Source: Nocardia sp. CDC159
Lineage (GTDB): Bacteria > Actinomycetota > Actinomycetes > Mycobacteriales > Mycobacteriaceae
Direction of reading: 5' to 3'
NCBI RefSeq assembly: GCF_023740735.1
Contig: NZ_JAMRXH010000001.1
Location: forward strand, 186,001 to 250,000
DNA length: 64,000 bases
The notes below the pieces were generated by a model, which saw nothing but the letters and a program-made list of their open reading frames with translations, had not been told where the DNA came from and searched no databases. Positions 1 to 8,792 of the stretch are shown here, one piece after another. A program made the translations under genes and the position numbers. The first letter of the stretch is position 1; every line of letters begins with the position of its first letter.

Positions 1-112
1 GGGCGATGGACAGGATGAGGTCGGGCTCGAATCCGTCCGCGGCGACCTGTTCGGCCAATTGCCTACTCGCCGTGCCGAACAGCTCCCAGGTGAGTTCCTC
101 GCGTTGCGACAT
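1..112 (-). CDS. Phosphoribosyltransferase, N-terminal fragment (cut by window edge)
   Basis: Only the first 37 codons lie in the window; the gene runs off the left edge. The start is the ATG complementary to 110-112, preceded by a purine-rich GGAAGGAAC stretch. The fragment starts MSQREELTWELFG and reaches FEPDLILSIA, which matches the opening of actinobacterial hypoxanthine/xanthine-type phosphoribosyltransferases (W-x-x-FG followed by DLILSIARGG). The substrate and the PRPP loop are outside the window, so the specific base cannot be named. Confidence 0.7.
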   Translation of the reverse strand, partial: MSQREELTWELFGTASRQLAEQVAADGFEPDLILSIA

Positions 113-288
113 CTCGTTCCTTCCCTCCGCGTGCTCGGGGAAGAGTAGCCGACGCCGCGCCCGGGCTTGCCGGGCCGTCCCGCGAGTGAGCTCACTCACC
201 CTTCCCGTGACAGGCGTCCGCTACCATGTGAAGATTGACGTACCGAGTGGTTCTTCAATGAGGGGTGAGCAGAGAGGCGGCGGTTTCG

Positions 289-822
289 ATGGATCAGGCA
301 GCGTTCGCCAACTACATCGCGCTGTACAACACGGCCGACTATCGCCGAGTGGTCGACACCTACTACGCCGAGGACGTGAGCGTGGTCGTGTTCGGGTGGA
401 CCGTGGCGCGCGGTGCGCAGGCGGTGCGGGATTGGTTGATCGGCGCCCGCCGAGCGGTCTCGGAGACGCTGCTGGTGCAGGAGACCGAGTTCGACGAGTT
501 CGGCCTGCGGGTGTGGGCGCGGGCATGTCAGATCCTGGTAGCCCGCAGCGATATCGACCTGGCCGAGCCCGGGCAGCCGCTGGTGGACAAGGTTCATATC
601 GTTCCGGTGTCCCTGCAGTTTCTGCTGCGCGGCGACAGGATCGCCCGAATTCTGGTCGAGGAGGGCCCGGGCACCGCACAGGTGCTGCGGCCCGAGCGTC
701 GTTCGCATGTCACCGGGTACCGCCGCGGCCAGAGTGTGGCCGTGCCGGTGGACGAGGTCGTCGGGGCCGCGATGGCGGAGTCGATTTCCGCGCGCGAGTC
801 CGAGCCTCGGCCGGGGTGGTGA
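289..822 (+). CDS. SnoaL/NTF2-like fold protein
   Basis: A 177-aa protein without signal peptide. It opens with FANYIALYNTADYRRVVDTYYAEDVSVVVFG, the pattern of SnoaL-like/NTF2-like proteins in which an N-terminal helix pair is followed by YYAEDV-type strand residues; the middle (QETEFDEFGLRVWAR) and LLRGDRIARI segments fit the rest of the cone-shaped alpha+beta barrel. Members act as small-molecule isomerases, hydratases or simple binding proteins, so no reaction is assigned. ATG 289 is preferred, with AGAGAGG upstream; an in-frame GTG at 265 would add eight residues. It stands alone, convergent with the next gene. Confidence 0.65.
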   Translation: MDQAAFANYIALYNTADYRRVVDTYYAEDVSVVVFGWTVARGAQAVRDWLIGARRAVSETLLVQETEFDEFGLRVWARACQILVARSDIDLAEPGQPLVDKVHIVPVSLQFLLRGDRIARILVEEGPGTAQVLRPERRSHVTGYRRGQSVAVPVDEVVGAAMAESISARESEPRPGW

Positions 823-928
823 CTCGATCGCGGCGGTGGGCGGTGTCGGCAGTCCACTGACCGCCGCACACGAAGGGGTGCGGCCGTTTTCGGGTTCCGG
901 GCCGCGTCGGCGGCCCGGAACCCGGCGA

Positions 929-1639
929 TCAGGGTTGGTGGGTGATGGTGTACCAGAGCACGGCGAGGGTGCCGAGCACGAACAGCGGCGAGAGCACCCA
1001 GACCTCGAATTTGTTGCCGGTGCGGTCGATGATCGGCACGGCCGTGCGGATCTTCAGCGGCCAGAACAGTCGGCAGCCGCGGTCGGTCAGGCAGTCGCCG
1101 ATCAGATGCGCCAGTGAGCCCAGGCCGACGCAGAACGGGAGCCAGGAGGGTTTGTCGGAGATCCAGTAGTCCATGGCGAAGGTGCCCGCGACGGCGAGCA
1201 CGGTGATGGTGAAGTAGGAGCGCGGCCCGGTGCCGGGCGGGCACAGGTTGAGGGCGCGAATGGCCAAGGCGAGCAGGAAGAATACGAGTCCGAGGGTGAA
1301 CCAGCGGCCGATCCAGTGTTCCCCGGCCCAGGTGCCGTAGGAGACGGCGGCGACGAAGGCGAGTGAGTGGGTGGCGTGGCGGTGGCCGCCGGTGACCGCG
1401 GCGATGAGTTTGCAGGCGACGTGCGAGATCGGGCCCAGTACATGCGAAATGGTGCCGTTGGGGTGATCGGCGTCGGGCAGCAGCGCGGCCCCGGCGGTCA
1501 GGAAGGTTCCCATCAGCAGATCGACGGTGCCCAGCCGCCCGGGCTGCAGCGCCGGGAAGGTGAGTACCGAAAGTGGTAGCGCGGCAGCGGCTCCCGCCCA
1601 GGCCAGCGCCCCACTGGTCGCATGTGAATGTCCTAGCAC
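929..1639 (-). CDS. YdjM/DUF457-type integral membrane metal-dependent hydrolase-like protein
   Basis: A 236-aa polytopic membrane protein beginning MLGHSHATSGALAW from a GTG start. Conserved family features are the N-terminal GHSHA motif, LLPDADHPNGT, GGHRHATHSLAF and the later HLIGDCLTDRG: histidines and aspartates positioned like the metal-binding residues of YdjM-type (LexA-regulated in E. coli) inner-membrane proteins. Several hydrophobic helices alternate with these motifs. The true substrate is unknown for the family. It is transcribed away from the kinase gene with about 45 bases between its start and the kinase stop, so the two could share a transcript. Confidence 0.8.
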   Translation of the reverse strand: MLGHSHATSGALAWAGAAAALPLSVLTFPALQPGRLGTVDLLMGTFLTAGAALLPDADHPNGTISHVLGPISHVACKLIAAVTGGHRHATHSLAFVAAVSYGTWAGEHWIGRWFTLGLVFFLLALAIRALNLCPPGTGPRSYFTITVLAVAGTFAMDYWISDKPSWLPFCVGLGSLAHLIGDCLTDRGCRLFWPLKIRTAVPIIDRTGNKFEVWVLSPLFVLGTLAVLWYTITHQP

Positions 1640-1684
1640 CAGCTCGAGAGTAGACGATCTTGATCGTATGACCGTCTCGGTGTC

Positions 1685-3946
1685 TCAGTCGGCGCCGACG
1701 ATGCGGTTCAGCGCGGCGAGGTCGGCCTCGAGGGCGTAGAAGGTGCGCAGGGCCACCACGAACCCGAAAAGCCCTCCGACACACAGGGCCACGATCGAGC
1801 CGATCACGGTCTGCTGCTGGGCCGGTTCGAGGAAGATCAGCCCGGTGGGCACGCCGATCAGCGGAACCGATGCCGCCACACCGAGATACACGCGGGTGCG
1901 GCGCACCAACCGGCGCAGCCGCTCGGCGTCGGCGGGCACGGTGTGCCCGGCGGCCACCAAACCCGGGTAGTACCAGCGCAATCCGAAGAAGGTCACCGGG
2001 AAGTAGGTGTAGACGACCGCGACCGCGGCGGCGATCAGGTAGGAGCCGATGAGATCGATGGTCAGCCCGATCGGTAGGTCGCCGAGGGATTGCAGCCGCA
2101 CGAGGAACACCGCCAGCGCGGCGATCCATCCGGCGAAGGTGGCCGCGGCGATGCGGTCGCCGCAGGCCAGGGTGTCGGCGCGGGCGCGTTGCAGGGTGGC
2201 CGGGTCGAATTGTTTGCCGCGGCGTAAACCGTTGGGTACCAGGAACATCGCCCGACACCAGTACAGCAGCACGGCGATGGCGATGGGGTAGCCGATGACG
2301 ATGAGCAGCAGACCCAGCCGCTGCAACTGGTCGGTGGCCTCGGGGCCGAGCGCGCCGCGGATGAGTTTCAGGTCGTGGCCGACCAGATACAGGGCCGCGA
2401 GCAGCTGCCCGAACAGGCTGGAGGGGATCACCACCGGCACCGGGCGGTTGCGCAGCCGGGCGCGCAGCGTGTGGGCGGGCGGGTCGACCAGGTCGCGGGC
2501 GGCGCGGTCCTGGCTGAGTTCGAGCTGGTGGGCCAGGGCGGCGCCGGTGGGGTAGCGGTCGGCGGGATCGGGGGACAGGCAGGTCAGCAGCGCGTGGCGC
2601 AGGACGGCGGGGGTGTCGGCGGGCAGGTCGGCCTCGAAGCGGGGGTCGACGCCGCGGCGGCGGCGATCGATCATGTCCTGCAACGATTTCTCCGATTCCC
2701 CGGCGCCGTGTTCGTCGTCGAAGGGGATGCGCCCGGTGAGCAGTTCCCACAGCACGACCGCCAGCGCGTAGAGGTCGCTGCGGGTGTCGAGGTCGGCGGC
2801 GCTGGCGTCGAGGGTGGGGTGGCAGGCGGCGAGCTGTTCGGGGGACATGTAGGGCAGCGAGCCGCCGAAGTAGGCGACGGGGTTGGCGCCGGGCAGGTGG
2901 CGGCTGAAGCTGATGTTGAAGTCGGCGAGTTTGGGCTGGCCGTCGGCGGTGAGCAGGACGTTGGCGGGTTTGATGTCGCGATGCAGCACACCGCGGCTGT
3001 TGGCGTAGTCCAGGGCGGTGGCCAGCCGGGAGCCGAGCCAGGCGACGGTTTCGGGCCAGCTGAGCTTTTCCAGATGGGCGCGGCCGGGGGTGGCGTAGTC
3101 GCGCGGTTCGAGGATGCCGCCGGTGGTGGCGGCGGCGTCGGTGGCCTCGAGCAGCAGGGCGCCGCTGCGGCGTTCGGGTGGGGTGCGGCGCGCCAGGCGC
3201 AGGACGCCGAGCAGGGTGCCGCCCGGGACGTACTGCATGTACATCAGTTTCAGCCGCTGCTCGGTGATCTGGCGTTGGTCGAAGACGCGCACGATGTGGT
3301 CGTGGTCGAGTTGGGCCAGGGTTTGCGGTTCGACGCCGCGGTCGTGGGAGATCTTGACCGCGACCAACCGGCTCAGGGAGCGTTGGCGGGCGAGGAACAC
3401 GCGGGCGAAGCTGCCCTGACCCAGCGGCAGCAGCAGGTCGAAGTCGTCGACGGTGGCGCCGGGGTTGATGGTGTCGAGGGCGTCGAGGGCGGTGGGGTCG
3501 GCCAGCAGGGTGGTGCGCATGCCCTGGGTGAAATCGCCGGTGGCCTCGACGTGTTCGGTGATGCGCGCCATCTGGGTGGGGTAGTCGTGCTCGTATTCGG
3601 TGAGGTCGACGTCGTTGCGTCGGCTGCGGGCGGTGATCTCCTCGTAGATCAGATCCGGGGGCAGCGGGTGGGCGGCCAGTTCGGGGAAGCGGTCGCGGTA
3701 GTCGGCCAGGCGGGGGGCGTCGGGATCACGTTGCCAGCGTTGGTGCAGGTCGACCTTGATCAGTTCGATGAGCGCGCTGCGGCGCAGGGCCGGTTCGGTG
3801 GGCAGGTGCGCCGACAGGTCCGGTGGTTCGCTGGAAAGTTGCCAATTCTCCGCGAATTGGGCAACGAGACTTGTCAACGCGGTTCGCGTCACGGTAGCGC
3901 GGTCGGCACCGGGGTCGGGTGCGGTCGCGCCGAGGTCATGATCCAT
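1685..3946 (-). CDS. Membrane-anchored serine/threonine protein kinase
   Basis: A 753-aa protein. About 165 N-terminal residues of charged, helical character precede a kinase domain with glycine loop LGQGSFARVF, lysine strand VAVKIS, catalytic loop HRDIKPANVLL and activation-segment end GSLPYMSPEQL. The Mg-binding DFG triad reads DFN (LADFNIS), a substitution seen in some bacterial kinases. After the kinase come five or six hydrophobic segments (for example LLLIVIGYPIAIAVLLYW and LIAAAVAVVYTYFPVTFF), so the enzyme is anchored by its C-terminal half, unlike the usual single-TM PknB layout. The chosen start is the ATG at 3946 (MDHDLGATAP); an in-frame start at 4000 would add 18 residues. Confidence 0.85.
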   Translation of the reverse strand: MDHDLGATAPDPGADRATVTRTALTSLVAQFAENWQLSSEPPDLSAHLPTEPALRRSALIELIKVDLHQRWQRDPDAPRLADYRDRFPELAAHPLPPDLIYEEITARSRRNDVDLTEYEHDYPTQMARITEHVEATGDFTQGMRTTLLADPTALDALDTINPGATVDDFDLLLPLGQGSFARVFLARQRSLSRLVAVKISHDRGVEPQTLAQLDHDHIVRVFDQRQITEQRLKLMYMQYVPGGTLLGVLRLARRTPPERRSGALLLEATDAAATTGGILEPRDYATPGRAHLEKLSWPETVAWLGSRLATALDYANSRGVLHRDIKPANVLLTADGQPKLADFNISFSRHLPGANPVAYFGGSLPYMSPEQLAACHPTLDASAADLDTRSDLYALAVVLWELLTGRIPFDDEHGAGESEKSLQDMIDRRRRGVDPRFEADLPADTPAVLRHALLTCLSPDPADRYPTGAALAHQLELSQDRAARDLVDPPAHTLRARLRNRPVPVVIPSSLFGQLLAALYLVGHDLKLIRGALGPEATDQLQRLGLLLIVIGYPIAIAVLLYWCRAMFLVPNGLRRGKQFDPATLQRARADTLACGDRIAAATFAGWIAALAVFLVRLQSLGDLPIGLTIDLIGSYLIAAAVAVVYTYFPVTFFGLRWYYPGLVAAGHTVPADAERLRRLVRRTRVYLGVAASVPLIGVPTGLIFLEPAQQQTVIGSIVALCVGGLFGFVVALRTFYALEADLAALNRIVGAD

Positions 3947-4150
3947 CGTCGCTCGCTTCGAAGCTGTGGTGTCCCGGGCCCGGCCCCGAGAATATGCCAT
4001 TCCTCGCGCAGGTAATCGTCGGTTGTCACAAGCTGTTACGTCCGGGTGTCACTTAGTTGCATCCGGGCGGCATTATTTCGGGTCTGGCCTTAGTGGACGA
4101 TAGCGAGATATGCTCGCGGCGAATGTGGTTCGCAGAGAAAGGGGTTGACC

Positions 4151-4894
4151 GTGTCGGTGCCTGCCGCGGTCAAAACGCAGATCCAGCACGTCGGCGGAGC
4201 GTTCATGTTCTCCCGCGAGGCCAAGGCCTACGCCGCGAGCACCGGTGTCGAGAATTTTCTCGGACCCTACACCCGCGGCCGCGGCGGCGTGCTCGGCGAC
4301 GTCGACGCCGACGTGGTGACCGCCGCCTTCGGGTTCTTCGAACCCCGAACCGTGCGCGCGGCATGGGAATCGGTGCGATTGCCCGCCGCCGCGGCAACCG
4401 CGGCCTACCGCGAGGTCATCCAACAGTTCGGTCGCCGCAAACTCGCCGGATTCGAGCAGGCCGGGCGACTGGCCGAACTGCTCGAGGCCGTCGCCCGGGC
4501 CGCGGACGTGACCGGGGTGCCGCTGTTCGCGGGCTGGCGGGCCCAGCCGCTGCCCGCCGACGCCCCCGCGCGGGCGCTGCAGCTGATGCACGTGCTGCGC
4601 GAACTGCGCGGTGGCCACCATCTCCTCGCCGTCACCGCCGCCGGGCTCACCCCGCTGCAGGCGGTGCTCATCGCCGGATCCCCGTTCAACGACGGCCCCA
4701 CCCAGGCCCGCCTGTTCGGCTGGCCCGAACCGTACGAGCAGCCCACGCCGGAGATCCGGCAGCGCTGGGAACACGCCGAGCAGCGCACCGACGCCCTGGT
4801 CGCCCCCGCCTTCGCGGTGCTCGACGAGCGGGAGGGCAAGGAGTTGGTCGAGCTGGTGCATGCCGCGCATGCGACGGTGTTCCCGCCGCGGTGA
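4151..4894 (+). CDS. SCO6745-like conserved actinobacterial protein
   Basis: An approximately 247-aa, alanine-rich, mostly helical protein with no signal peptide. The start MFSREAKAYAASTGVENFLGPYTRGRGGVLGDVDADVV region, then FGFFEP, and the later HLLAVTAAGLTPLQAVLIAG and ARLFGWPEPYE segments match the widespread SCO6745-type family of unknown function, whose overall look is that of an EvbL/MarR-adjacent helical protein. The RBS-like GAGAAAGGGG ends at 4144, giving a good distance to GTG 4151; TTG at 4145 is a possible alternative. No catalytic residues are assigned. Confidence 0.75.
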   Translation: MSVPAAVKTQIQHVGGAFMFSREAKAYAASTGVENFLGPYTRGRGGVLGDVDADVVTAAFGFFEPRTVRAAWESVRLPAAAATAAYREVIQQFGRRKLAGFEQAGRLAELLEAVARAADVTGVPLFAGWRAQPLPADAPARALQLMHVLRELRGGHHLLAVTAAGLTPLQAVLIAGSPFNDGPTQARLFGWPEPYEQPTPEIRQRWEHAEQRTDALVAPAFAVLDEREGKELVELVHAAHATVFPPR

Positions 4895-4967
4895 CGAGCG
4901 GGATGATCGGCGGTAACCGCCCGCCGACAATGGTGGGGGACAACCGGATCGACAGACAGGAGGCGGC

Positions 4968-5831
4968 ATGAGTATCGCGATCCCCGAGGTGCGGGTGGGG
5001 CATTGGACCGACCCGGTCGGGCAGACCGGCTGCACGGTCGTGCTGCTGCCGGAGGGCACCGTCGCCTCCTGTGAGGTGCGCGGCGGCGCGCCCGCCAGCC
5101 GGGAGCTGGACGCGCTGGCGCCGGACAAGGCCGTCCTCAGCGTGGATGCCGTTGTGCTGACCGGAGGTTCGGCCTTCGGCCTGGCCGCCGCCGACGGCGT
5201 GCTGCGGTACCTGGAACAGGCCGGGCGCGGGGTATTCACTCCCGTCGGGCGAGTCCCGATCGTGCCCACGCTGGCCCTGTTCGACCTCGCCGCCGGGGAT
5301 CCGGCCGCGCGCCCCACCGCCGAGCACGGCTACGCCGCCGCGCAGGCCGCCGCGGGGGAGCAGCGGCTGAGCGGACGCGTCGGCGCGGGCACCGGGGCGT
5401 ATGTGTCGCAGTGGCGCGGTCCGGACCAGCGCCGCCCCGGCGGCATCGTCTACGCCGAACAGGAACTGGACGGCCTGATCGTGGGCGCCCTGTGCGCGGT
5501 CAACGCCTTCGGCGACATCGACGACGGACGCGGCGAGATCTCCCTGGACTCGGTGGCGAACCTCAACCGCCCCTTCGCCTTCGAGCCCACCCGCACCCAC
5601 ACCACCATCGGCGTGATCCTCACCAACGCCCGCCTCACCAAAACCGAGTGCCGCATCGTCGCCCAGGGCGCCCACGACGGCCTCGCGCGCGCCCTCACCC
5701 CACCGCATACCCGCTTCGACGGCGACGGTTTCATCGCCGCCGCCACCGGCGCCCACCCCGCCCACGTCGACACCGTGCGCCTCATGGCGCTGGCCACCGT
5801 CACCACCGCCCTGCGCTCCCTGCCCCGCTGA
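4968..5831 (+). CDS. P1 family (S58/DmpA-like) self-processing aminopeptidase/amidase
   Basis: A 287-aa protein of the Ntn-hydrolase-like P1 family (DmpA, NylC). Visible family marks are VGHWTD near residue 10, the VVLTGGSAFGLAAADGV motif at about 62-78, GRVGAGTGA at 136-144, and ALCAVNAFGDI at 174-183. The segment RTHTTIGVILTNA (209-221) aligns with the autocleavage site that in NylC is Asn-Thr; here the residue before the Thr is His. The enzyme would mature by self-cleavage and the new N-terminal Thr would be the nucleophile. A clear GGAGG lies just upstream of the ATG. Substrate unknown. Confidence 0.85.
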   Translation: MSIAIPEVRVGHWTDPVGQTGCTVVLLPEGTVASCEVRGGAPASRELDALAPDKAVLSVDAVVLTGGSAFGLAAADGVLRYLEQAGRGVFTPVGRVPIVPTLALFDLAAGDPAARPTAEHGYAAAQAAAGEQRLSGRVGAGTGAYVSQWRGPDQRRPGGIVYAEQELDGLIVGALCAVNAFGDIDDGRGEISLDSVANLNRPFAFEPTRTHTTIGVILTNARLTKTECRIVAQGAHDGLARALTPPHTRFDGDGFIAAATGAHPAHVDTVRLMALATVTTALRSLPR

Positions 5832-5834
5832 GGG

Positions 5835-6773
5835 TCAGCGCGCGGTGGCGGCGGCATCGAAACCGCCCGGCACCTCGTACACCACGCCGGTGAACGTCGC
5901 CGCGAACAGCCGCCCCGCCGAAAAGCCGCCGCTGCCCCGGCCGTAACTCACCACACTGGTCATCGGCGCGCCCACGCCCAGCACACAGTAGGAGCCGGGG
6001 GAGTCGACGCGCACGATCGTCCCCGACGGGTTGAACGGCACCACCGGACGGTCACCCGAATCCAGGGTCAAACCGTCCGGCGCCGCCAAGGTATCCGCAC
6101 CGGCCAGATCCAGCAGCGACTCGGGCGCGCCCGGTGCGGCGAGCGGGATACGGCTGACACCGGGCGCGGCGAAGGTGCGCGACACATACAGATACCCGTC
6201 GCCGCGGTCGAGCACCGCGCCGTTGGCGCTGGCGAAGCGCGCCCAATCGGCCTGCGCGGGCCCACCGGCGGGCACCCGGCCGACCAGACCGCCGAAATCA
6301 TTGGTGGCATAGGCGGTTCCGTCGGCGGCGACCGCCAGCCCGTTCGCGGCGCTGAGCCCCGCCGCATACGGCGTCACCGCCCCGCTGTCGGGATCGACCC
6401 GCACGATCCCGGCGTGGCGCAACCCATCACCGCCCAGCACCCGCGCATCGGCACCGTAACCAACCAGCAACTGCCCGTCGGGAGTCCACGCCAACGCCCC
6501 CGCGCCACCGCTGGGCACCGTCGCCACCACCACCGGCGCCGCCCGGGGAGCGTCGAACCGATACACCCGCCCGCTCACCAGATCGGTGGTGTAGGCACGT
6601 CCACGCCCATCCACCGTCAGCCCCTCGAACGCCGCCCCCGGCGCACTGGCCACCACCGCGGTCGGCTGCCCCGCGCCCGCACACACCGGTGCGGCACCCG
6701 CGGCCGGTGCACCCACCGCCGTCATCCCGGCCGCCGCCACCGCGGCCGCCAGCACAGCAGCTGCCCTGCTCAT
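5835..6773 (-). CDS. Secreted SMP-30/gluconolactonase-like beta-propeller protein
   Basis: A 312-aa protein with a Sec signal peptide (RAAAVLAAAVAAAGMTAVG, cleavage probably after AAGAA). The mature part has the repeating GLTVDGRGRAYTTD, ALAWTPDGQLLVGYG, GLAVAADGTAYATND and GLTLDSGDRPVVPF blades typical of SMP-30/LRE-type six-bladed propellers. Family members hydrolyse lactones or merely bind ligands; metal ligands were not identified, so activity is open. The start is well supported by AAGGAGGTG six bases ahead of the ATG. It is convergent with the P1 peptidase gene (3 bases apart). Confidence 0.75.
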   Translation of the reverse strand: MSRAAAVLAAAVAAAGMTAVGAPAAGAAPVCAGAGQPTAVVASAPGAAFEGLTVDGRGRAYTTDLVSGRVYRFDAPRAAPVVVATVPSGGAGALAWTPDGQLLVGYGADARVLGGDGLRHAGIVRVDPDSGAVTPYAAGLSAANGLAVAADGTAYATNDFGGLVGRVPAGGPAQADWARFASANGAVLDRGDGYLYVSRTFAAPGVSRIPLAAPGAPESLLDLAGADTLAAPDGLTLDSGDRPVVPFNPSGTIVRVDSPGSYCVLGVGAPMTSVVSYGRGSGGFSAGRLFAATFTGVVYEVPGGFDAAATAR

Positions 6774-6837
6774 GCCGCACCTCCTTGTGTCCGGTTACAC
6801 CTCACCCACGACAGACCCTGCCGCGGGGTTCCTTCGG

Positions 6838-8166
6838 TCACCGACCAGCATCGCCGATCGCGGCCGATTCGCCGGCAGTTTCCACCGATGTCCCGCCCGG
6901 CAGCGTCCGGATCCGCCACAGCGACGACGACAGCAGCCACACACACCCGCTCACCCCGCCCACCGCCGCCACCCATAATGTCGGGCGCACCCCGATCGCG
7001 GCCGACAGCGCGCCCGCCACCAAGGCCCCGACGGGACGGGTACCGAAATTGACCGTCCGATACGCGCCGAACACCCGCCCGCGCACCCCCTCCGGCGTCA
7101 GCGCGGCGAGCAGGGACGAGGCGGCGATGTCGAGCCAGGCCACACCCACCGCGGCGGCGAATTCGGCCGCGGTCAGCACCGCCACGACCACCGAACCGGT
7201 TCCATGGGCGGCCGGTATGGCCAGCAGGGGAGCGGGAAACAGCAGACAGCCCAGAAACAACAGCGGTCCCACCCCGATCCGGTCGCCGACCCGGCCCGCC
7301 AGCATCGCCCCGGCCAGACCCCCGACAGCGCCCACACTCGCGACGAATCCGAGCTGAGCGGGACTCAACCCCAACGTGCTGATCGCGTAGAAACTGAACA
7401 GCGTGAACACCATGATCGTGAACAGGTTGACCGTGGCGGTGGCCGCCAGCGCACGACACATCACCGGTGTGCCAGCGATGAACCGCACCCCCTCGACGAG
7501 CCCGCCGCGCACCCCCGCCACCGCGGGCGGCTCTCGCGGCGCGATCCGCGACAACGCCCATGCGGACACCGCATAGGACAGCGCGTCGGCCAGCAGGGCC
7601 AAGGGGGCCGAAAGCGCCTGCACCAGAACCGCACCCACCCCCGGCCCCGCCACCTGAGCCGCCGCCCGGCTGGCACCGAGCAGGGAGTTGCCCGCGATAT
7701 AGCGATGCGCGGGCACCAGCGCGGTGAACACTGGCGCGTTGCACACATCGAACACCACCGCCAGCACACCCATCCCCACTGCCACCGCGTACAACTGAAC
7801 CAGCGTCAGCCCGTCGCAGGCATACGCCAGCGGGATCGTGGCGAGCAGGAGCAGGCGGCCGAGATCGGCGGCGATCATGATTCGGCGGCGACGCCGACGC
7901 CGCTCGGCCCACGCGCCGACATACAGCGCGAAAAGACTCGGCAGCCACACCGCGGCCAACAAATAGCCCACCTGCACGCTCTCGGCGCGCAGGACCATGA
8001 TCGCCACCAGCGGGAGCGCGAACAACGAGATCTGGTCGCCGCACACCGACACCGTTTGCCCCACCCAGTATCGGCGGAAGGCGTTGTCGCGCAGCAGGCT
8101 CGGTGGGCGATCGGGTGAAGCCGCGGCAGGGGATCCCGGCTCGTGGTCGGCGGGGGAGGCGCTCAC
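6838..8166 (-). CDS. MFS exporter (EntS/MFS_3 type)
   Basis: A 442-aa, 12-helix major facilitator superfamily protein. It starts with a disordered N-tail and then FRRYWVGQTVSVCGDQISLFALPLVAI, the hallmark of the EntS/MFS_3 exporter group; AERRRRRRRIMIAADLGRLLLL is the cytoplasmic loop between helices 2 and 3. These proteins export siderophores or drugs. The GTG start overlaps the stop of the upstream regulator gene (GTGA), so the two are translationally coupled, and the exporter is probably controlled by that regulator. Confidence 0.85.
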   Translation of the reverse strand: MSASPADHEPGSPAAASPDRPPSLLRDNAFRRYWVGQTVSVCGDQISLFALPLVAIMVLRAESVQVGYLLAAVWLPSLFALYVGAWAERRRRRRRIMIAADLGRLLLLATIPLAYACDGLTLVQLYAVAVGMGVLAVVFDVCNAPVFTALVPAHRYIAGNSLLGASRAAAQVAGPGVGAVLVQALSAPLALLADALSYAVSAWALSRIAPREPPAVAGVRGGLVEGVRFIAGTPVMCRALAATATVNLFTIMVFTLFSFYAISTLGLSPAQLGFVASVGAVGGLAGAMLAGRVGDRIGVGPLLFLGCLLFPAPLLAIPAAHGTGSVVVAVLTAAEFAAAVGVAWLDIAASSLLAALTPEGVRGRVFGAYRTVNFGTRPVGALVAGALSAAIGVRPTLWVAAVGGVSGCVWLLSSSLWRIRTLPGGTSVETAGESAAIGDAGR

Positions 8167-8756
8167 GATCTGTTGCCCGCATCCTCGGCCCGGTCGACGG
8201 GAAAGGCCACCCGCAACACGGTCACCGGCCGCGACCCCGCCGGCCGCGCGGTCCCATCCTCGAGCCGATCCAGAAACGGCCGGACGAGCTCGTCCATCCG
8301 GGCACCGAGCTCACGCAGCTCGGCCGCGGTCAGGTGCAGGACGGTATCGCCGAACCAGGCCGCCTCCCGCCACTGCGCCTCCTCCCCGGCGCGGTCGCGA
8401 ATCCACCGCGTGGTGAGCTCGAAATACCGCTCGGCGACCGACAATTCGAGCGCCTCGGCGGCCGCCGCCGCCACCGGATCGGAGCTCTCGTCCTCCCAGC
8501 TGGTGAACATCGCGCTCGCCCGCCACGGCTTCTCCCGCCCCCGCCCACCCCCGGCCTCCTCCACCAGCCCGTATTTCGCCAGTTGACGCAGATGAAACGA
8601 ACAGCTGGCCACACTCTCGCCGATGGCCTCCGCCGCCTGGGTGGCGGTCAGGGGACCGCGGCGGCGCAACAGCGCCACCAGCGCCAGGCGAGTGGGGTGC
8701 GCGTAGGCGCGCAGGGCGCGGGGGTCGGTGAGGCGAGTGGAGGGCGGGCGATCCAT
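8163..8756 (-). CDS. ArsR-like winged-helix transcriptional regulator
   Basis: A 197-aa regulator. The N-terminal 90 residues form a winged helix: LRAYAHPTRLALVALLRRRGPLTATQAAEAIGESVASCSFHLRQLAKYGLVEEAGGG, close to ArsR/HTH_20 regulators without the metal-binding cysteines. The C-terminal part (FELTTRWIRDRAG, ELRELGARMDELV) resembles the helical sensing half of this subgroup. It forms a two-gene operon with the MFS exporter, which it overlaps by 4 bases. A 20-bp perfect palindrome begins one base upstream of its ATG, so it very probably represses itself and the exporter. Confidence 0.85.
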   Translation of the reverse strand: MDRPPSTRLTDPRALRAYAHPTRLALVALLRRRGPLTATQAAEAIGESVASCSFHLRQLAKYGLVEEAGGGRGREKPWRASAMFTSWEDESSDPVAAAAAEALELSVAERYFELTTRWIRDRAGEEAQWREAAWFGDTVLHLTAAELRELGARMDELVRPFLDRLEDGTARPAGSRPVTVLRVAFPVDRAEDAGNRS

Positions 8757-8757
8757 C

Positions 8758-8792
8758 TTCTAAAGATAGCTTTAGAAAGATTTCTTTAGAAG
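8758..8792. promoter_or_regulatory. Operator of the ArsR-like/MFS operon
   Basis: TTCTAAAGATAGCTTTAGAA (8758-8777) is a perfect 20-bp palindrome, followed six bases later by a third half-site CTTTAGAAG (8784-8792). It touches the start codon of the regulator (ATG complement 8754-8756), leaving no room for a normal ribosome binding site, so the transcript is either leaderless or starts within the operator. It also overlaps the 3' end of the neighbouring pseudogene. Confidence 0.8.

Noticed and set aside
594..4015. Very long open frames opposite the kinase and membrane protein genes (for example 594-2750 minus and 2375-4015 plus)
   Set aside because: Their products are Arg/Pro- or Gly/Gln-rich shadows of the real genes caused by high GC third positions; no homology or ribosome binding site.
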